NCBI GenBank assembly: GCA_947623865.1 | Contig: CANQIC010000011.1 | Coordinates: forward strand, 1 to 49,859 | Direction: 5' to 3' | Length of the DNA: 49,859 nucleotides | From: an uncultured Clostridia bacterium | Lineage (GTDB): Bacteria; Bacillota; Clostridia; TANB77; CAG-508 | Shown here: positions 25,581 to 36,731 of the stretch, piece after piece | How the letters are laid out: each line of letters starts with the position of its first letter | How positions within the stretch are numbered: position 1 is the first letter of the stretch | Made by a program: the position numbers and the translations under genes | The notes under the pieces: generated by a model | Database searches by the model: none | What the model saw: the letters and a program-made list of their open reading frames with translations, nothing else | What the model was told of the DNA's origin: nothing

Positions 25581-25709
25581 TTTATAAAACCTCCTAAATT
25601 TCTCCTTCGTATTTTTACTAGTAATAGTATCTATCTTTTTTTATTCATTGTCAATAGTTTTTATGATTGTAATGTAATTTTAATCTTATTGTAATACTTT
25701 TGTAATATT

Positions 25710-26972
25710 TTATTCTATTTTAGGATTTATTATAATTTCATCATATATAGAAATTTTTTTCATATTATTTATGTCTTTTGTAGTAAATCCTAAATTTTTT
25801 AAATCCTCATTACTATAACTTCCAACTATACAATAATTATCATTCTCTTTTAAAATCTCTACTAATATTTCATCTTGATATCCAGCTCTATTTCTTACAA
25901 CATAGCTTAGTCCATTGTTATAATAAATAGCAGATTTAGGAACCTTCAACCCTTCATATTTCCACCAAATTATATCAAATGTTATTTTCCTATAATCTAT
26001 CAATTTTTCGACACAATCTCCTATTTTAAAAACAATTAAAGTAGATTTATTATTTTGCTTTGCTATGTATGATATTATAGCATCTACTTCGTCTTGTGTA
26101 GATAATCTTAATGTAACTTCTTTACCTATTGTTGCTTGCTTTGCTTCTTCAGAATCAAGTATTGCAGCAATATAACATTCGTAATTATTTATTACTTTTC
26201 CTTTTTGACTACTTGTTGTTACTATTTGTCCTGTTTGTAAATTTAATTTTTCAAGCATTTCTTTGTTTAAGTCTTCAAGATTATTTGGTGTTAATGTTTC
26301 TTCCAAATCATCAACTCTATATGATACAACTCCAGCCATTGGAGCATTAACATATTCAGAATTATCCTTTAAATTTTTTTGATATTCTTCTTTTTCTTTT
26401 ATTAATCCATTAATATACGAACCAGCCTGACTTAATTCTCCTGCTATTTTAGATTTTTTTGTTATATATGTATTTATATCTTTTTTATATTCAGATATTT
26501 CTTGAATGTCATTTTTTGATTTAAGTCCGTCTATCTTGTTTTCTATTTGACTTTCAATTGATTTAATATCATTAGTAAACAAATTAGTTTGTCCGAGTAA
26601 AGCCTCTTGAATTTTACTATTTAACTCATCAATTTTAGTATTTATTTCCTCTTCATTTTCACTTGCATACCTAAAAATTTGATCTCCTTTTGCAACTTTT
26701 TCCCCTTCTGCTTTAATCTGAACCATTCCATTGTCATAATTTTTTCCCTTTGCAATTTTTTCATCTCTTATTACATATCCAACAGCACTTTCTTCATCAT
26801 AAATAGTCCCATTTTTAACCATAGTCAAATCTGTTGGAATAACAATTAATTTTATTACCTTATATATAGCATATACGAACAATGATATAACAATTAGAGG
26901 AATTAACATTTTAGCTATATATTTTTTATTTGTTTTTTTAATTTTTTCTTTTTTAGTTTTCTTTTTGGCCAT
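25710..26972 (-). CDS. HlyD-like membrane fusion protein next to sepF
   Basis: 420 residues. Lysine-rich N-terminus, one membrane helix (about 22-42), then a HlyD/biotinyl-lipoyl-like layout: an incomplete hairpin domain with GEKVAKGDQIFRY, coiled coil (about 105-205), second half-motif NAPMAGVVSYRVD, and beta-barrel regions to the end. HlyD-type adaptors link inner-membrane transporters to the outside; no transporter lies beside this one, and its location with sepF and divIVA suggests an envelope or division role. ATG at 26972; ribosome site AAAGGATGG is rather distant. Confidence 0.72.
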   Translation of the reverse strand: MAKKKTKKEKIKKTNKKYIAKMLIPLIVISLFVYAIYKVIKLIVIPTDLTMVKNGTIYDEESAVGYVIRDEKIAKGKNYDNGMVQIKAEGEKVAKGDQIFRYASENEEEINTKIDELNSKIQEALLGQTNLFTNDIKSIESQIENKIDGLKSKNDIQEISEYKKDINTYITKKSKIAGELSQAGSYINGLIKEKEEYQKNLKDNSEYVNAPMAGVVSYRVDDLEETLTPNNLEDLNKEMLEKLNLQTGQIVTTSSQKGKVINNYECYIAAILDSEEAKQATIGKEVTLRLSTQDEVDAIISYIAKQNNKSTLIVFKIGDCVEKLIDYRKITFDIIWWKYEGLKVPKSAIYYNNGLSYVVRNRAGYQDEILVEILKENDNYCIVGSYSNEDLKNLGFTTKDINNMKKISIYDEIIINPKIE

Positions 26973-27007
26973 TTAATGTAATCCATCCTTTATATAAATT
27001 ATGTATA

Positions 27008-27926
27008 TCAAATTAATTGGAGTATTATATTTATGTTTTCTTCTAGCTTATTTTCTCCATTAATCCAATACGTTTCTTTATTTTTTTTAAACCAAGTTAT
27101 TTGTCTTTTCGCATATCTTCTTGTTTCCATTTTTACCTTTTCTATCATTTCTTCTTTATCAATATTCCCATTTAGATACTCTACAACCTCTTTGTAACCG
27201 GAGTCCCTGCATGGCTGTTGGAAATTCTTTATATTTTTCTATTATAGATTTTACTTCATTTATTAATCCAGCCTCTACCATTTTATCTACTCTTTTATTA
27301 ATTCTATCATATAATAATTTTCTATCCATATTTATAGCAAATACTTTATAATTGTATCTCACTTCATTTCTTCTAGATTCTAAATCTTGCTGAGTTTTTG
27401 TCTTTCCAGTTTTATGATAAATCTCAAGTACCCTTATTATTCTTTTTTTATCATTTTTGCTTATTTTTTTCATTGCCTCTGGATCAATTTGCAAAGCCAT
27501 TTTATATAGTTTTTCTAGTCCCTGATTATTCGCAATCTCATTCAATTCATTTCTATAAGTTTCATCTATATCCTCTTCTATAAACTCTATTCCATATATT
27601 AAAGAGTCAATATATAATCCTGTTCCACCACAAATAATAGGGGTTTTTCCCCTTCTAAAAATTTCCTCAATACATTTTTCAGCTTTCTTCTTATATGATG
27701 AAACACTATATCTTGTGTTTGGAGATACAAAATCTATCATATAATGCTTAATTCCTTGCATATCCTCCTTGGATATTTTGGCTGTTCCTATATCCATGTC
27801 TTTATAGATTTGCATTGAATCAGCAGATATTATTTCTCCATTAATCCTTTTTGCAAGTTCAACGGCCATATTTGATTTTCCTGATGCAGTTGGACCTGCA
27901 ATTACAATTACTGTAGGTTTGTCCAT
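27008..27926 (-). CDS. miaA: MiaA, tRNA dimethylallyltransferase, one +1 shift site
   Basis: 305 residues after the shift. Transfers a dimethylallyl group to A37 of tRNAs reading UNN codons. P-loop IAGPTASGKSNMA, SADSMQIY, KHYMIDF, GGTGLYIDS; the C-terminal part with TRRYAKRQITWFK is reached only in the shifted frame. The phase-zero codon at 27200-27198 is CGG: AMQGL(CTC)-C-GGT gives AMQGL-GYKEVVEYLNG, and the frame ends in TGA at 27010-27008. Without the shift the protein would stop early in RLQRGCRVSKWEY and lose the last 50 residues, including the tRNA-binding RYAKRQ motif. MiaA itself affects reading-frame fidelity. ATG at 27926 after AAAGGAAAAG. Confidence 0.92.
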
Positions 27927-27957
27927 AACTTTTCCTTTATTTATATATTATTATAAT

Positions 27958-28144
27958 AAATTGTTGTTTGTTGGGTTAAATTTGTTTTCAAATCCGTAGG
28001 GGTAGCACCCTTGGGCGACCCGCGATTATAATTTATTTGATAACCTTTTACACGATTTAGGGCAATTCCTTCGATGTATTCGGGTCGCCGAGGGCTGCGA
28101 CCCCTACAACATCTGCAACAAATATAATCTACAAATTGCAATTT
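27958..28144. repeat. MITE-like repeat between mutL and miaA
   Basis: 187-bp unit with ends AAATTGTTGTTTGT (27958-27971) and ACAAATTGCAATTT (28131-28144). Inner arms GTAGGGGT..GGGCGACCCG (27996-28023) pair with CGGGTCGCC..CGACCCCTAC (28081-28107). It separates mutL from miaA and its terminal TTA supplies the mutL stop codon. Small ORFs inside it are not genes. Confidence 0.78.
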
Positions 28145-30235
28145 ATCTTCTGTTAAATTTACGTTCAATATCATATTTACTCATTTTTATAGCGGTAGGC
28201 CTTCCATGTGGACATGTGAACGGATTTGGTAAAACTAACAATTGTTTCATTAAATTATCTACTTCTTCTTTATTTAAATTCATATTTGCTTTAACTGCTG
28301 CTTTACATGCTACTGTACTTATAAACTTATCTTCTTTTTCTTGTGTTGCAGTTATCGCAACTGTATCAATTTCATCCAATAATTGTAAAAATAATTCTTT
28401 GGTATCTAATTCCATACATAATGATGGTACACCTATTAATCTTATTGTATTATCGCCAAATTCCTCAAATATAAATCCTGCTTTTTTGAATAACTGAGTA
28501 TTTTCTTTTACTATTTCTTTTTCTTTATGTGAAAGTGTTATTATATCTGGAAGTAACATTATTTGTGAATCTTTTTCTTTATCACTATAAAAATTTTCTT
28601 TTACTTTCTCATACATTATTCTTTCATGTGCAGCATGCTGATCTATAATATATATTTCATCTTTTATTTCTATAACTATATATGTAGAAAAAAGTGCTCC
28701 TATATATTTATAATCAGGTGTTTTTAAATAATTTTCATCTTGCTCAAAAACTGATATATTTTTTATAGAATTTAGTTTGATACTTTCTACTTGTCCTTTT
28801 AGTTCTTCTTTTTCTGCTGTTTCAGGGAGTTTCCCAAATGTTTTTACATACATCTCGTCAAATTTTTCATTAGGTTCTCCTGATTCTCTAGGTATTTCTT
28901 GCATTTCTTTTTGCATATTTATAATACTTGCCATTTTATCAATTTGTTCTTCTGTTGGAACTTTAAAATCACTCTTTTTGTCTTCTTTTGGTGTTGTAAT
29001 TATATTCTCTATACCATTCTTTTTATTATACAATTCCTGAATTGCATTTGTTTGGTCTAAAATAATATCTTCTTTTTTATCTCTATCTTTCTTTTTAAAC
29101 ATATTAAAACTTGGAATTCTCATTGTTTGATTTTTAAAATCCTGTTCATCTTCTTTTTGATTTGAATCTTCAGATAGATCATCTTTGTTTTGTTCCACAC
29201 TATTTACTGTCTCATCAGTATTTATTTCAGGACTTCTTACTAATCCTTCTTTTAATAAACTTTCTCTAATTGAATGATAAACTGCTTTAAATACCTTTTG
29301 TTCTTCTGACCATCTTATTTCTAATTTGGTTGGATGAACGTTAACATCTATTTTCTTAGGATCAATATCCACATTTAAAACTAAAAATCCATATTTTCCT
29401 ATTGTTAATAATCCTTTAAATGCTTGTTCAGCAGATGCTGATAATGTTTTATCCTTTATATACCTTTTATTAACAAAAAATAATTGATAGCTTCTATTAT
29501 TACGTGCAATCTCTGGTTTTCCAACTACACCTTGAACTTTTATATTTTCATATTCATACTCTACTGGTACAACATTTTCTGCAATTTCTTTACCATATAT
29601 ATTATAAATTACAGTTTTTATATCTCCATTACCTGTAGTTTGTATAACTGTTTTTGATCCATTAATCAACTTTATAGCAATATTAGGATTTGCAAGTGCT
29701 ATTCTTGTTACTGAATCTTCAATATATCCAGCCTCTGTAAAATCTTTTTTCAAAAACTTATATCTTACAGGTGTATTGAAAAATAGGTTATTTACTGTTA
29801 TTGTAGTACCAACTTGTGAAGCTATTTCTTCTTGTTCTAATACTTTCCCACCTTCTACTAATATTCTATTTCCGATTTCATCGCTTTCAGTTCTTGATAT
29901 CATTTCCACATTTGCAATTGCTGCAATACTAGCTAAGGCCTCACCTCTAAATCCCATTGACTTAACTGTTTCTAAATCATCTGCTTTTCTTATTTTACTA
30001 GTAGCATGCCTTTCAAATGCGAATTCCATATCATCTTTAGATATTCCGAACTCCATTATCAATAATTCTTATTTTACTAATACCACCATTTTCTATCTCA
30101 ACTGTTATGTTTGTAGCTCCGGCATCTATTGAGTTTTCTATTAATTCTTTAACCACAGAAGCTGGTCTCTCAATAACTTCTCCGAGCTGCAATTTTATTT
30201 ATTGTTAGTTCATCTAATAGTACAATTTTACCCAC
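28143..30235 (-). CDS. mutL: MutL, mismatch repair endonuclease/ATPase, two +1 shift sites
   Basis: 696 residues after two shifts. GHKL ATPase domain: [20 protein letters not shown] (motif I), DNGVGIS (motif II), [12 protein letters not shown] (motif III); transducer domain; long low-complexity linker (about 340-490); C-terminal endonuclease motif [12 protein letters not shown] and the CPHGRPTAI metal site. Start GTG at 30233-30235 after AAGGGGG. In-phase CGG at 30184-30182 (AA-C-GEV) and 30048-30046 (DNGV-C-GIS) lie exactly in motifs needed for ATP binding; skipping each C restores the family sequence. Without recoding the ATPase would be lost. The stop codon lies in the adjacent repeat. Confidence 0.93.
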
Positions 30236-30320
30236 TTTGTTTTCCCCCTTAATTTGAATAAATTATATCATTAAATAAAAATAATTTGTATATATTTTTG
30301 GAAATTTTTCGGACAACTTT

Positions 30321-30394
30321 GAAATTTTTTAGACGGACTTTTTTCTTGCAATGTAAAGCAACATCGTAAGAAAAAAGTCCGTCTAAAAAATTTC
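30321..30394. terminator. very strong hairpin, 27-bp perfect stem
   Basis: Arms 30321-30347 and 30368-30394 are perfectly complementary over 27 bases (..AGACGGACTTTTTTCTT..) around a 20-nt loop. It lies four bases past the ROK stop on the minus strand and just upstream of mutL, ending in T-runs. GAAATTTTTCGGAC just before it is a partial tandem copy of the arm. Confidence 0.8.
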
Positions 30395-30398
30395 ACAT

Positions 30399-31307
30399 CT
30401 AAATCATCGCTGCACCTATTATTCCAGCATCATTTTTAAGTTCTGCAACTGTTAATTTAGGTATTGTCTTTTTATCAAAATTAAATAATTCTCCTTTTTC
30501 TATTATTCTTTTTTCCAATTTACCAAGTAATATTTCTTTATAATATGCAAAACTGCCTCCTATTGATATTACTTCTGGTTCAAATATATTAATTAAATTG
30601 GCTACTCCTATAGCTAAATAATCTATATATGTATTTAATATGTCATTTAATTTATCATTATCTTTATTTTCTAACATAAATCTCTTTATATTTTTTCCAT
30701 CCACATCAGGAAGTCCAAATTCGTTCTGTATTTTTAGTTTTAATCTTTTCATAGATGCATAAGTTTCAAAGCATCCACTCCTTCCACAATTGCACTCTTC
30801 TCCATCTTTTTGAATCACCATATGACCTACTTCAAATCCAGAATATTTTTTAGGTTTTAATAGTTTATCATTTAAAAAAACTGCTCCACCAATTCCTGTT
30901 CCTACAATTAAAAATATTGCATCATCATAACCTTTTAAGCTTCCAAATTCTTTTTCAGCTATAGCTGCACACTTAGCATCATTTTGTAAATATATAGGAC
31001 AATTAAAAACTTTATTTAATTCTTTTTCAATATGTAAATCTTTTATTCCCAGATTTTGTGCTTTTATTATAGTTCCTCTAGATACTGTGCCAGGAATTGC
31101 TATTCCAATTGACTCAATTCCATTAACATTTATTTTGTTTTCTTTTATTGTTTCTTCCATTAATTCAATTATTGTATTTATTACTATGTCTGACATATTA
31201 TCTTTATGAAATTGGTAGTCCTTTTCCTTTTTAAAAGGCAATTCGCCATTCTCTTTTATAATCCCTAATCCAATATGGCTTCCACCTACATCAATTCCTA
31301 TTTTCAT
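30399..31307 (-). CDS. ROK-family sugar kinase (glucokinase-like)
   Basis: 302 residues. ROK fold: phosphate-1 motif GIDVGGSHIGLG, GIAIPGTV, NDAKCAAIAEKEFG, catalytic Asp in QNDAK, GTGIGGAVF, and the zinc motif CNCGRSGCFE. Phosphorylates glucose or an N-acetyl sugar with ATP; no regulator-type HTH, so it is an enzyme, not a repressor. The ATG at 31305-31307 (MKIGIDVGG) is chosen over one 13 codons upstream because AAGGAGC precedes it. Monocistronic. Confidence 0.88.
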   Translation of the reverse strand: MKIGIDVGGSHIGLGIIKENGELPFKKEKDYQFHKDNMSDIVINTIIELMEETIKENKINVNGIESIGIAIPGTVSRGTIIKAQNLGIKDLHIEKELNKVFNCPIYLQNDAKCAAIAEKEFGSLKGYDDAIFLIVGTGIGGAVFLNDKLLKPKKYSGFEVGHMVIQKDGEECNCGRSGCFETYASMKRLKLKIQNEFGLPDVDGKNIKRFMLENKDNDKLNDILNTYIDYLAIGVANLINIFEPEVISIGGSFAYYKEILLGKLEKRIIEKGELFNFDKKTIPKLTVAELKNDAGIIGAAMI

Positions 31308-31322
31308 TTTTTGCTCCTTATA

Positions 31323-31517
31323 AAATTGTTGTTTGTAAAATATCAATTGATTTCTAGAAAAGGTTATATTTATTTGTTTCTCAGTTACGCGATCCAGCTT
31401 TCGTTACATGAAACTGTTGTTGCTTTAGCAACTTACAGGTTCAGTAACGGAATTCGCGTTGGAAACAAATAAATAAACCTTTTCTAGAGAACACTTAATT
31501 AAATAAATTACAATTTA
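31323..31517. repeat. MITE-like repeat between pilC and the ROK gene
   Basis: Ends AAATTGTTGTTTGT (31323-31336) and TAAATTACAATTTA (31504-31517). A long inner inverted repeat pairs CTAGAAAAGGTT..ATTTATTTGTTTC with GAAACAAATAAAT..AACCTTTTCTAG. As at mutL, the repeat's terminal TTA is the pilC stop codon (31515-31517). Confidence 0.72.
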
Positions 31518-32871
31518 TAGATATGCTGAGAACATCCATGTACCCATATATATTTGTACTAATGGTACTAAAATAACAAGTGTTACAAATATTAATAAAA
31601 TTCCTACTATTACGTATATAATTTGAGGTAATACTTTCATAATTCTTGTCATAATATTATCAATATCTATTTCCATATATTCTAAAAGTTTTTCCATCAT
31701 TTCTGCTAAATCTGTTTGCATTCCTATTTTTAACATTTCGGTTATCATAGGACTTGATAATCCTGATTTTTCAAATGGTTCTATCCAACTTTGTCCAACT
31801 AATATATTATTAATTGCTGATTCTATTAATGATAGCATTACTAAGTTATTTGATATACTCTTACTTGTTTCTAATGCTTCTTGTATTCTCATTCCATTTC
31901 TTATGTTTAATAAAATTGCCTTTATTAATCTTGAAAAATCTATAGCATAAATTAATGGACCAAATACTGGCATTCTATATTTAAAATAGTGGTATTTATA
32001 TTTTCCATGTGGAGTTTTTATATATAAATATATTCCTATTAAAATTCCTAATATTATAATTACTGGTATATACCAAAATTGAATAAATTTATCTAATACT
32101 CCTTTAAACCACAATGTAATTGCTGGGAGTTGATCTTGACTTCCAACCTGTTCAAGTACGTTTTGTATAGCTGGAATTGCAACTAATGTACCAATTACTA
32201 ATAAAGCTAGTAGTACTACAAATTGAATTAAGTTTGGAACTAAAATATTTCTTATTTTTTTTGTTAATGCTGCATTGTCATCTAAATACTTAACTGCCTG
32301 TTCTAATGCTCTGGTTAATGATCCGAGATAATTCTCCTACTTTTATCATATTTATATATATTGGAGGAAATACTCCTGTATAGTATTCCATTGTAGTATA
32401 CATGTTTTCACCTGCTTCTACACCCAATAATATATCTTCTATTATTGCCCTAAATGATGGGTTTTCTGTACTTTCAATAATAGTAGATAGTGCATGTATA
32501 TTATTAAAATTAGCTTTCTTTAGTAAATAGAAATCTTGTGTAAATATAACAATATCTCTATTTGTTATTTTTAAATTATTAAAAAGAATTCTTTTAGCCT
32601 TTTCTTTAAAATTCTTTGTTTTAGACAGTGCATTTATATTTTCTTCTCTCTGTCTTACGCTCTTTAATATACTGTCACTTGTTTCAATATTCTTTTTCTG
32701 TTTTTTTCTCATTTTACTAGCTCTGTTACTCATTTGTATTTGAGTAACTTTAATAGGCATAAATCCATTTCTTTTTAGTTTTTTCAGTAAAATGAATCTA
32801 TTTATTTCTTCTACTCTATTTCTAACTACTTGTCCTTTTTTATCTACAGCTTTATAAATATATAAAGGCAT
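31515..32871 (-). CDS. pilC: PilC/GspF inner-membrane platform protein, one +1 shift site
   Basis: 451 residues after the shift. Type IV pilus platform protein that works with PilB and PilT. N-terminal cytosolic T2SSF domain, an unusual lysine-rich insertion (about 45-105), a first GspF domain with VGELSGSLTRALEQ, membrane helices at about 215-250, second domain with MLKIGMQTDLAEMMEKL, and a final helix pair. The in-phase codon at 32325-32323 is CGG; skipping C gives VGELS-GSLTRALEQ, the conserved family motif. Without it the protein stops after IRTGS. The insertion is not typical. ATG at 32871 after GGAACGGAGG; stop in the adjacent repeat. Confidence 0.92.
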
Positions 32872-32897
32872 ATAAAATCCTCCGTTCCTATTTTATA

Positions 32898-33995
32898 TTA
32901 TCCTCTTTTTATTTTCATTTGCATAATGGTTCTATTTAATGTTTCAATATTTTTTTCTTCAATTTGTGATTTTGCTTGTTCTAATGTTATTTTTTCCTCA
33001 ACAAATAATTTTGCTATTGAATTTATTAGACTAATATTCCCTTTATCAATATTTCCTTGAATTGCATCTTCTAATTCTGCAACACTAAATTTTTCTTTTC
33101 TAATACATCCTGCTACTACATTATCAACTATCATTACTTCAGGTAACATTACAAGTTTACCATCTACTCCTTTTAAAAGTCTTTGTGATACAACTAATTT
33201 TAATAAAGATGACATTAAATACTTTATACTTGCTTGATCTCTTACTTCATAGAAATTTATCATTCTATCAATTGTTTCAGCACAAGATTTTGTATGCAAT
33301 GTTCCTATTACTAAATGTCCAGATTCTGCCATATCTATTGCAGCTTCCATTGTTTCTTTATCTCTTATTTCTCCAATTACTAATATATCACAATCTTCTC
33401 TTAAAGAGTTTTTAACACCATCTCTAAAATTGGTAACATCTCCACCTTTTCCTACTTCTTTTTGTACTATTATTGACTTTTTACAAGTATGTTTATATTC
33501 TATAGGTTTTTCTAAAGTTAAAATCTTTTTATTTTGGGTTTCATTTATTTCATTTATTAATGCATTTAGTGTTGTAGTTTTTCCTGAATTTGTTTTACCT
33601 GTTACTAATATTAATCCTTGAGGTTGATAAGTCATACGTCTTACTATATCTGGTACACCTAATTCTTCAAATTTTGGTAAAGTATTTTTTATAATTCTTA
33701 ATGTAAATATTGGCATATCATCTGATGATGATATATTTACTCTTAATCTAATATCTTCATATTCAAATGAAGTATCTAATCTTTTTGTTACTTTATATAT
33801 TTCATCCTTATCTACATTTCCTCTTATAAAATAATCATATGCCTCATATAGTTCATTTTCTTCAATTACATCTTCATTTTCTAATTCTTTTAATTCTCTA
33901 GAAATTCTTAGTATTGGTTTTAAACCATATATTAAATGTACATCTGATGCATCTTCTTTTATTGCAATATCTAGCACTTTATTGATATTTAACAT
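32898..33995 (-). CDS. pilT: PilT, type IV pilus retraction ATPase
   Basis: 365 residues. N-terminal PAS-like domain (ASDVHL), Walker A GKTNSGKTTT (family usually GPTGSGKST), Asp box, Walker B ILVIGEIRDKETMEAAIDMAESGHLV and His box GTLHTKSCAETIDR. Hexameric ATPase that powers pilus depolymerisation and twitching. No CGG codon. ATG at 33995 with AAGGAGG. Between pilB and pilC, as in clostridial operons. Confidence 0.9.
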   Translation of the reverse strand: MLNINKVLDIAIKEDASDVHLIYGLKPILRISRELKELENEDVIEENELYEAYDYFIRGNVDKDEIYKVTKRLDTSFEYEDIRLRVNISSSDDMPIFTLRIIKNTLPKFEELGVPDIVRRMTYQPQGLILVTGKTNSGKTTTLNALINEINETQNKKILTLEKPIEYKHTCKKSIIVQKEVGKGGDVTNFRDGVKNSLREDCDILVIGEIRDKETMEAAIDMAESGHLVIGTLHTKSCAETIDRMINFYEVRDQASIKYLMSSLLKLVVSQRLLKGVDGKLVMLPEVMIVDNVVAGCIRKEKFSVAELEDAIQGNIDKGNISLINSIAKLFVEEKITLEQAKSQIEEKNIETLNRTIMQMKIKRG

Positions 33996-34034
33996 TGTTT
34001 TCCTCCTTATACTACAATTATTTAATTTGTCTAT

Positions 34035-35665
34035 TTAGTATATTATTATTTTTCTGTCTATCTCATCCAAATTAGTAATTCCATCTATTACTTTATTAAT
34101 ACAATCTACCAATAATGGTCTATAGCTTCCTTTTAATGCTTCATTTCTAATTTCTATACTAGAAGCACCTTTTACTATTAATTCTCTGATATTATCTTCT
34201 AGTGATAAAACTTCAAAAGCTCCTATTCTTTCATAATATCCACTATTATTACACTGCTTGCATCCTACTGCATCATATGTATATTTACCTTCTAAATCAA
34301 ATTTAGTATTATATCTTTCACCTATCTGTAAAATTAAGTTCTTTTCTTTTTCAGTAAACTCTCTTTTTTTTGCACATTTTTTACATAATTTTCTTACTAA
34401 TCTTTGTGATACTAATGTTCCTACTGTACTCGAAATATCATAATTAGATATTCCCATTTTTCTAAGTCTTGTTATAACTTCTATACTATCTATTGTATGT
34501 ATTGTTGATAAAACATGGTGTCCAGTTTGTCCTGCTTGAAATGCTATTTCAGCAGTTTCTTTGTCTCTTATCTCTCCGAAGCAAAATTATATCTGGATCT
34601 TGTCTTAATACTGTTCTTAATGAATCTGCAAACCTTAGTTTTTCATTTATTTCAATCTGATTTAACCCTGCTATACGAATTTCTACTGGATCTTCTATTG
34701 TTGTAATATTTATTTCTGGCCTGTTTAAATATTCTATTATACTGTATAATGTAGTGGTTTTTCCTTCGCCTGTTGGTGCTGCAATTATGGTAATGCTGTT
34801 TCTTTTGTTAAAGCTTGATTTTATAAGGTGTTCATCTTGTGGAAAACCTAAATCTGTAAGTCCTCTAATATTAAGATCTTTCTTTAATAATCTTAATACA
34901 AACTTTTCTCCATATATATTCTTTTGTGACGAAACACGAATATTGTAATCAGGATACATTACAATTCTACCATCTTGTGATTCTTGTTTTTCTTGATACA
35001 TATTTGAGATTGCTTTTAACCTTCCTACAATTTGAGATTGTTTTTCTTTAGGTATTTTAACTGCATTTATTAATTCTCCATCAATCCTATATCTTACATT
35101 TATTCCATTTTCTAATGGCTCTATATGAATATCACTTACTCTTTTTTTAATTGCTGTTTTTATAATTGTATCAACTAATCCGAATTGTATCTCCATTTGA
35201 ATTAATATCGTCAGTTGCACTTCCCTCTAATAATTCCAAAATATTATTAATATTTTTTTCAAATGTAATATATCTTTCCATTATAAGACCTTTATTTAAA
35301 AGAATTAATCTAAGTGTATCTACAGCCCTTCTATTTAGTGTGTCCGAAAAACATACTTTTATTTTATTTCCTGTTATATCAAAAGGAATTGCCTTATTTT
35401 CCCTTGCAACATCTATTGATATATAGTCTGAAACATTTATATTAATATCATTTTCTGTTAAAACTATTGCCTTTTCATCTAAAATATCTCCTAAAGTTTC
35501 AATCAAACTATATTCATCACATAATCCTAATTCGTTTATTATTTCTATTATTTTCATATCTGGATTATCTTTTTGATACTCTAAAGCTTTATTGATGTCT
35601 GCTTCATTAACTATTCCTCTTCTAACTAGCTCTATACCTATTGGTCCTTTTCTCTTGTTATCCAT
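34035..35665 (-). CDS. pilB: PilB/GspE pilus assembly ATPase, two +1 shift sites
   Basis: 542 residues after two shifts. Extension ATPase of the type IV pilus. Order: N-terminal GspEN domain (GPIGIELVRRGIV..), a linker, then the ATPase core with KRVSDIHIEP, Walker A APTGEGKTTT, Asp box TTIEDPVE, Walker B ILLGEIRDKETAEIA, His box STIHT, and zinc motif CKKC/CKQC. In-phase CGG at 35182-35180 (DTI-C-GLVDTII) and at 34578-34576 (ILL-C-GEIRD, inside Walker B). Skipping each C restores one frame to the stop at 34035. ATG at 35665 chosen for AAGGAGG; an earlier in-frame ATG overlaps that site. Confidence 0.93.
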
Positions 35666-35768
35666 ACTGCGATTTCCTCCTTCGTACATTTAGTCTATAT
35701 CTAATATTATAATATATTTCTTCAAAATTTTACATATGTTTTGTGCTTTTACATAAATTTACCAATTT

Positions 35769-36722
35769 TTAATCTTTTAATGGATATATATTATTTAGAG
35801 TTTGATATGATTGTAAACTAGAATTATTTGCCCATACTCCTATAAGCTGTTCTTGCCCATTTGAAAAATCACCTGATACTGTGTAAGAGTTATCATCTAT
35901 TGGAGCTATATCATTATATCCATCTACTGTCTGAATATAATTATTACTATTACTAAATAAGAATACTATTTTGTTATTACTGCTATCATATGCATATCTT
36001 GGTATCCAAGTATATATTTCTTCGTTTTTTAATAGATTGTCTCTATCTATTTCTTCATCTATTGAATATTCTTTGTTTGTTTTTAAGACTAATGCCCAAT
36101 TACCAGATTCATAATCATACCATGAATCATCTTTTTCACTGCAAATTTTCCAAATATTTTTTATTTTTTTTATTGGATATAGATAATATCCTTCTTGCAA
36201 TTCTATTTTTTTAATGTCTGGCTTATTCGGAGTTACTAAATCTTCTCTTTGTTTTGTTTTTTTCATTTCTATTTTTTGTTCTTTATTACCTAATTTATAT
36301 GTTACTGTCATTGTTACTTCTTGTACTAAATCTAATTTATCTGTATTCCCCTCTGTTTGATTATACTTTACTATATCTATTTTTGCTGTAAATGGAGTAT
36401 TAGTACTTTCATTTGTTTCTATAAGTTTTACCTCAGCATCTGTTTTTGGTGTATTACCATCTTCTTCATAATAATATTTTTTATTAAAATAATCACTTAA
36501 GCTATCTTTTGTTATATCATCATAATAAGTTTTATCTATATATTCAAACATATCAATTATATATCCTGTTGCTTTGCTCATTCTTTTAGTAGAACTACTA
36601 GATAAATATATGTTATATGAAATTGTTGCAATTAATCCTGCAAATAATGCAATAATTAAAACTGCAATTAATGCATCTTGAGCAGCCAATCCTTTTTGAT
36701 TCTTTAATTGTATATTATACAT
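35769..36722 (-). CDS. large prepilin-like protein
   Basis: 317 residues. Short leader then a type IV prepilin-like start: QKGLAAQDALIAVLIIALFAG with a hydrophobic helix (about 14-38) and no second segment, so it is anchored by the N-terminus and otherwise extracellular. The middle is polar and beta-rich; WIPRYAYDSSNNKIVF at about 240 is a motif I associate with clostridial pseudopilin or fibre proteins. Probably a minor pilin, but the cleavage glycine is in KG-LAAQD, which lacks the usual glutamate at +5. ATG at 36722 after GAGGAGG. Confidence 0.6.
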   Translation of the reverse strand: MYNIQLKNQKGLAAQDALIAVLIIALFAGLIATISYNIYLSSSSTKRMSKATGYIIDMFEYIDKTYYDDITKDSLSDYFNKKYYYEEDGNTPKTDAEVKLIETNESTNTPFTAKIDIVKYNQTEGNTDKLDLVQEVTMTVTYKLGNKEQKIEMKKTKQREDLVTPNKPDIKKIELQEGYYLYPIKKIKNIWKICSEKDDSWYDYESGNWALVLKTNKEYSIDEEIDRDNLLKNEEIYTWIPRYAYDSSNNKIVFLFSNSNNYIQTVDGYNDIAPIDDNSYTVSGDFSNGQEQLIGVWANNSSLQSYQTLNNIYPLKD

Positions 36723-36731
36723 TGTTCCTCC

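Noticed and set aside
27941-28174. 77-codon ORF between miaA and mutL containing RCCRGRSPRRPEYI
   Set aside because: It lies inside a palindromic repeat, has CGG codons from the GC-rich arms, no ribosome site, and no family resemblance.
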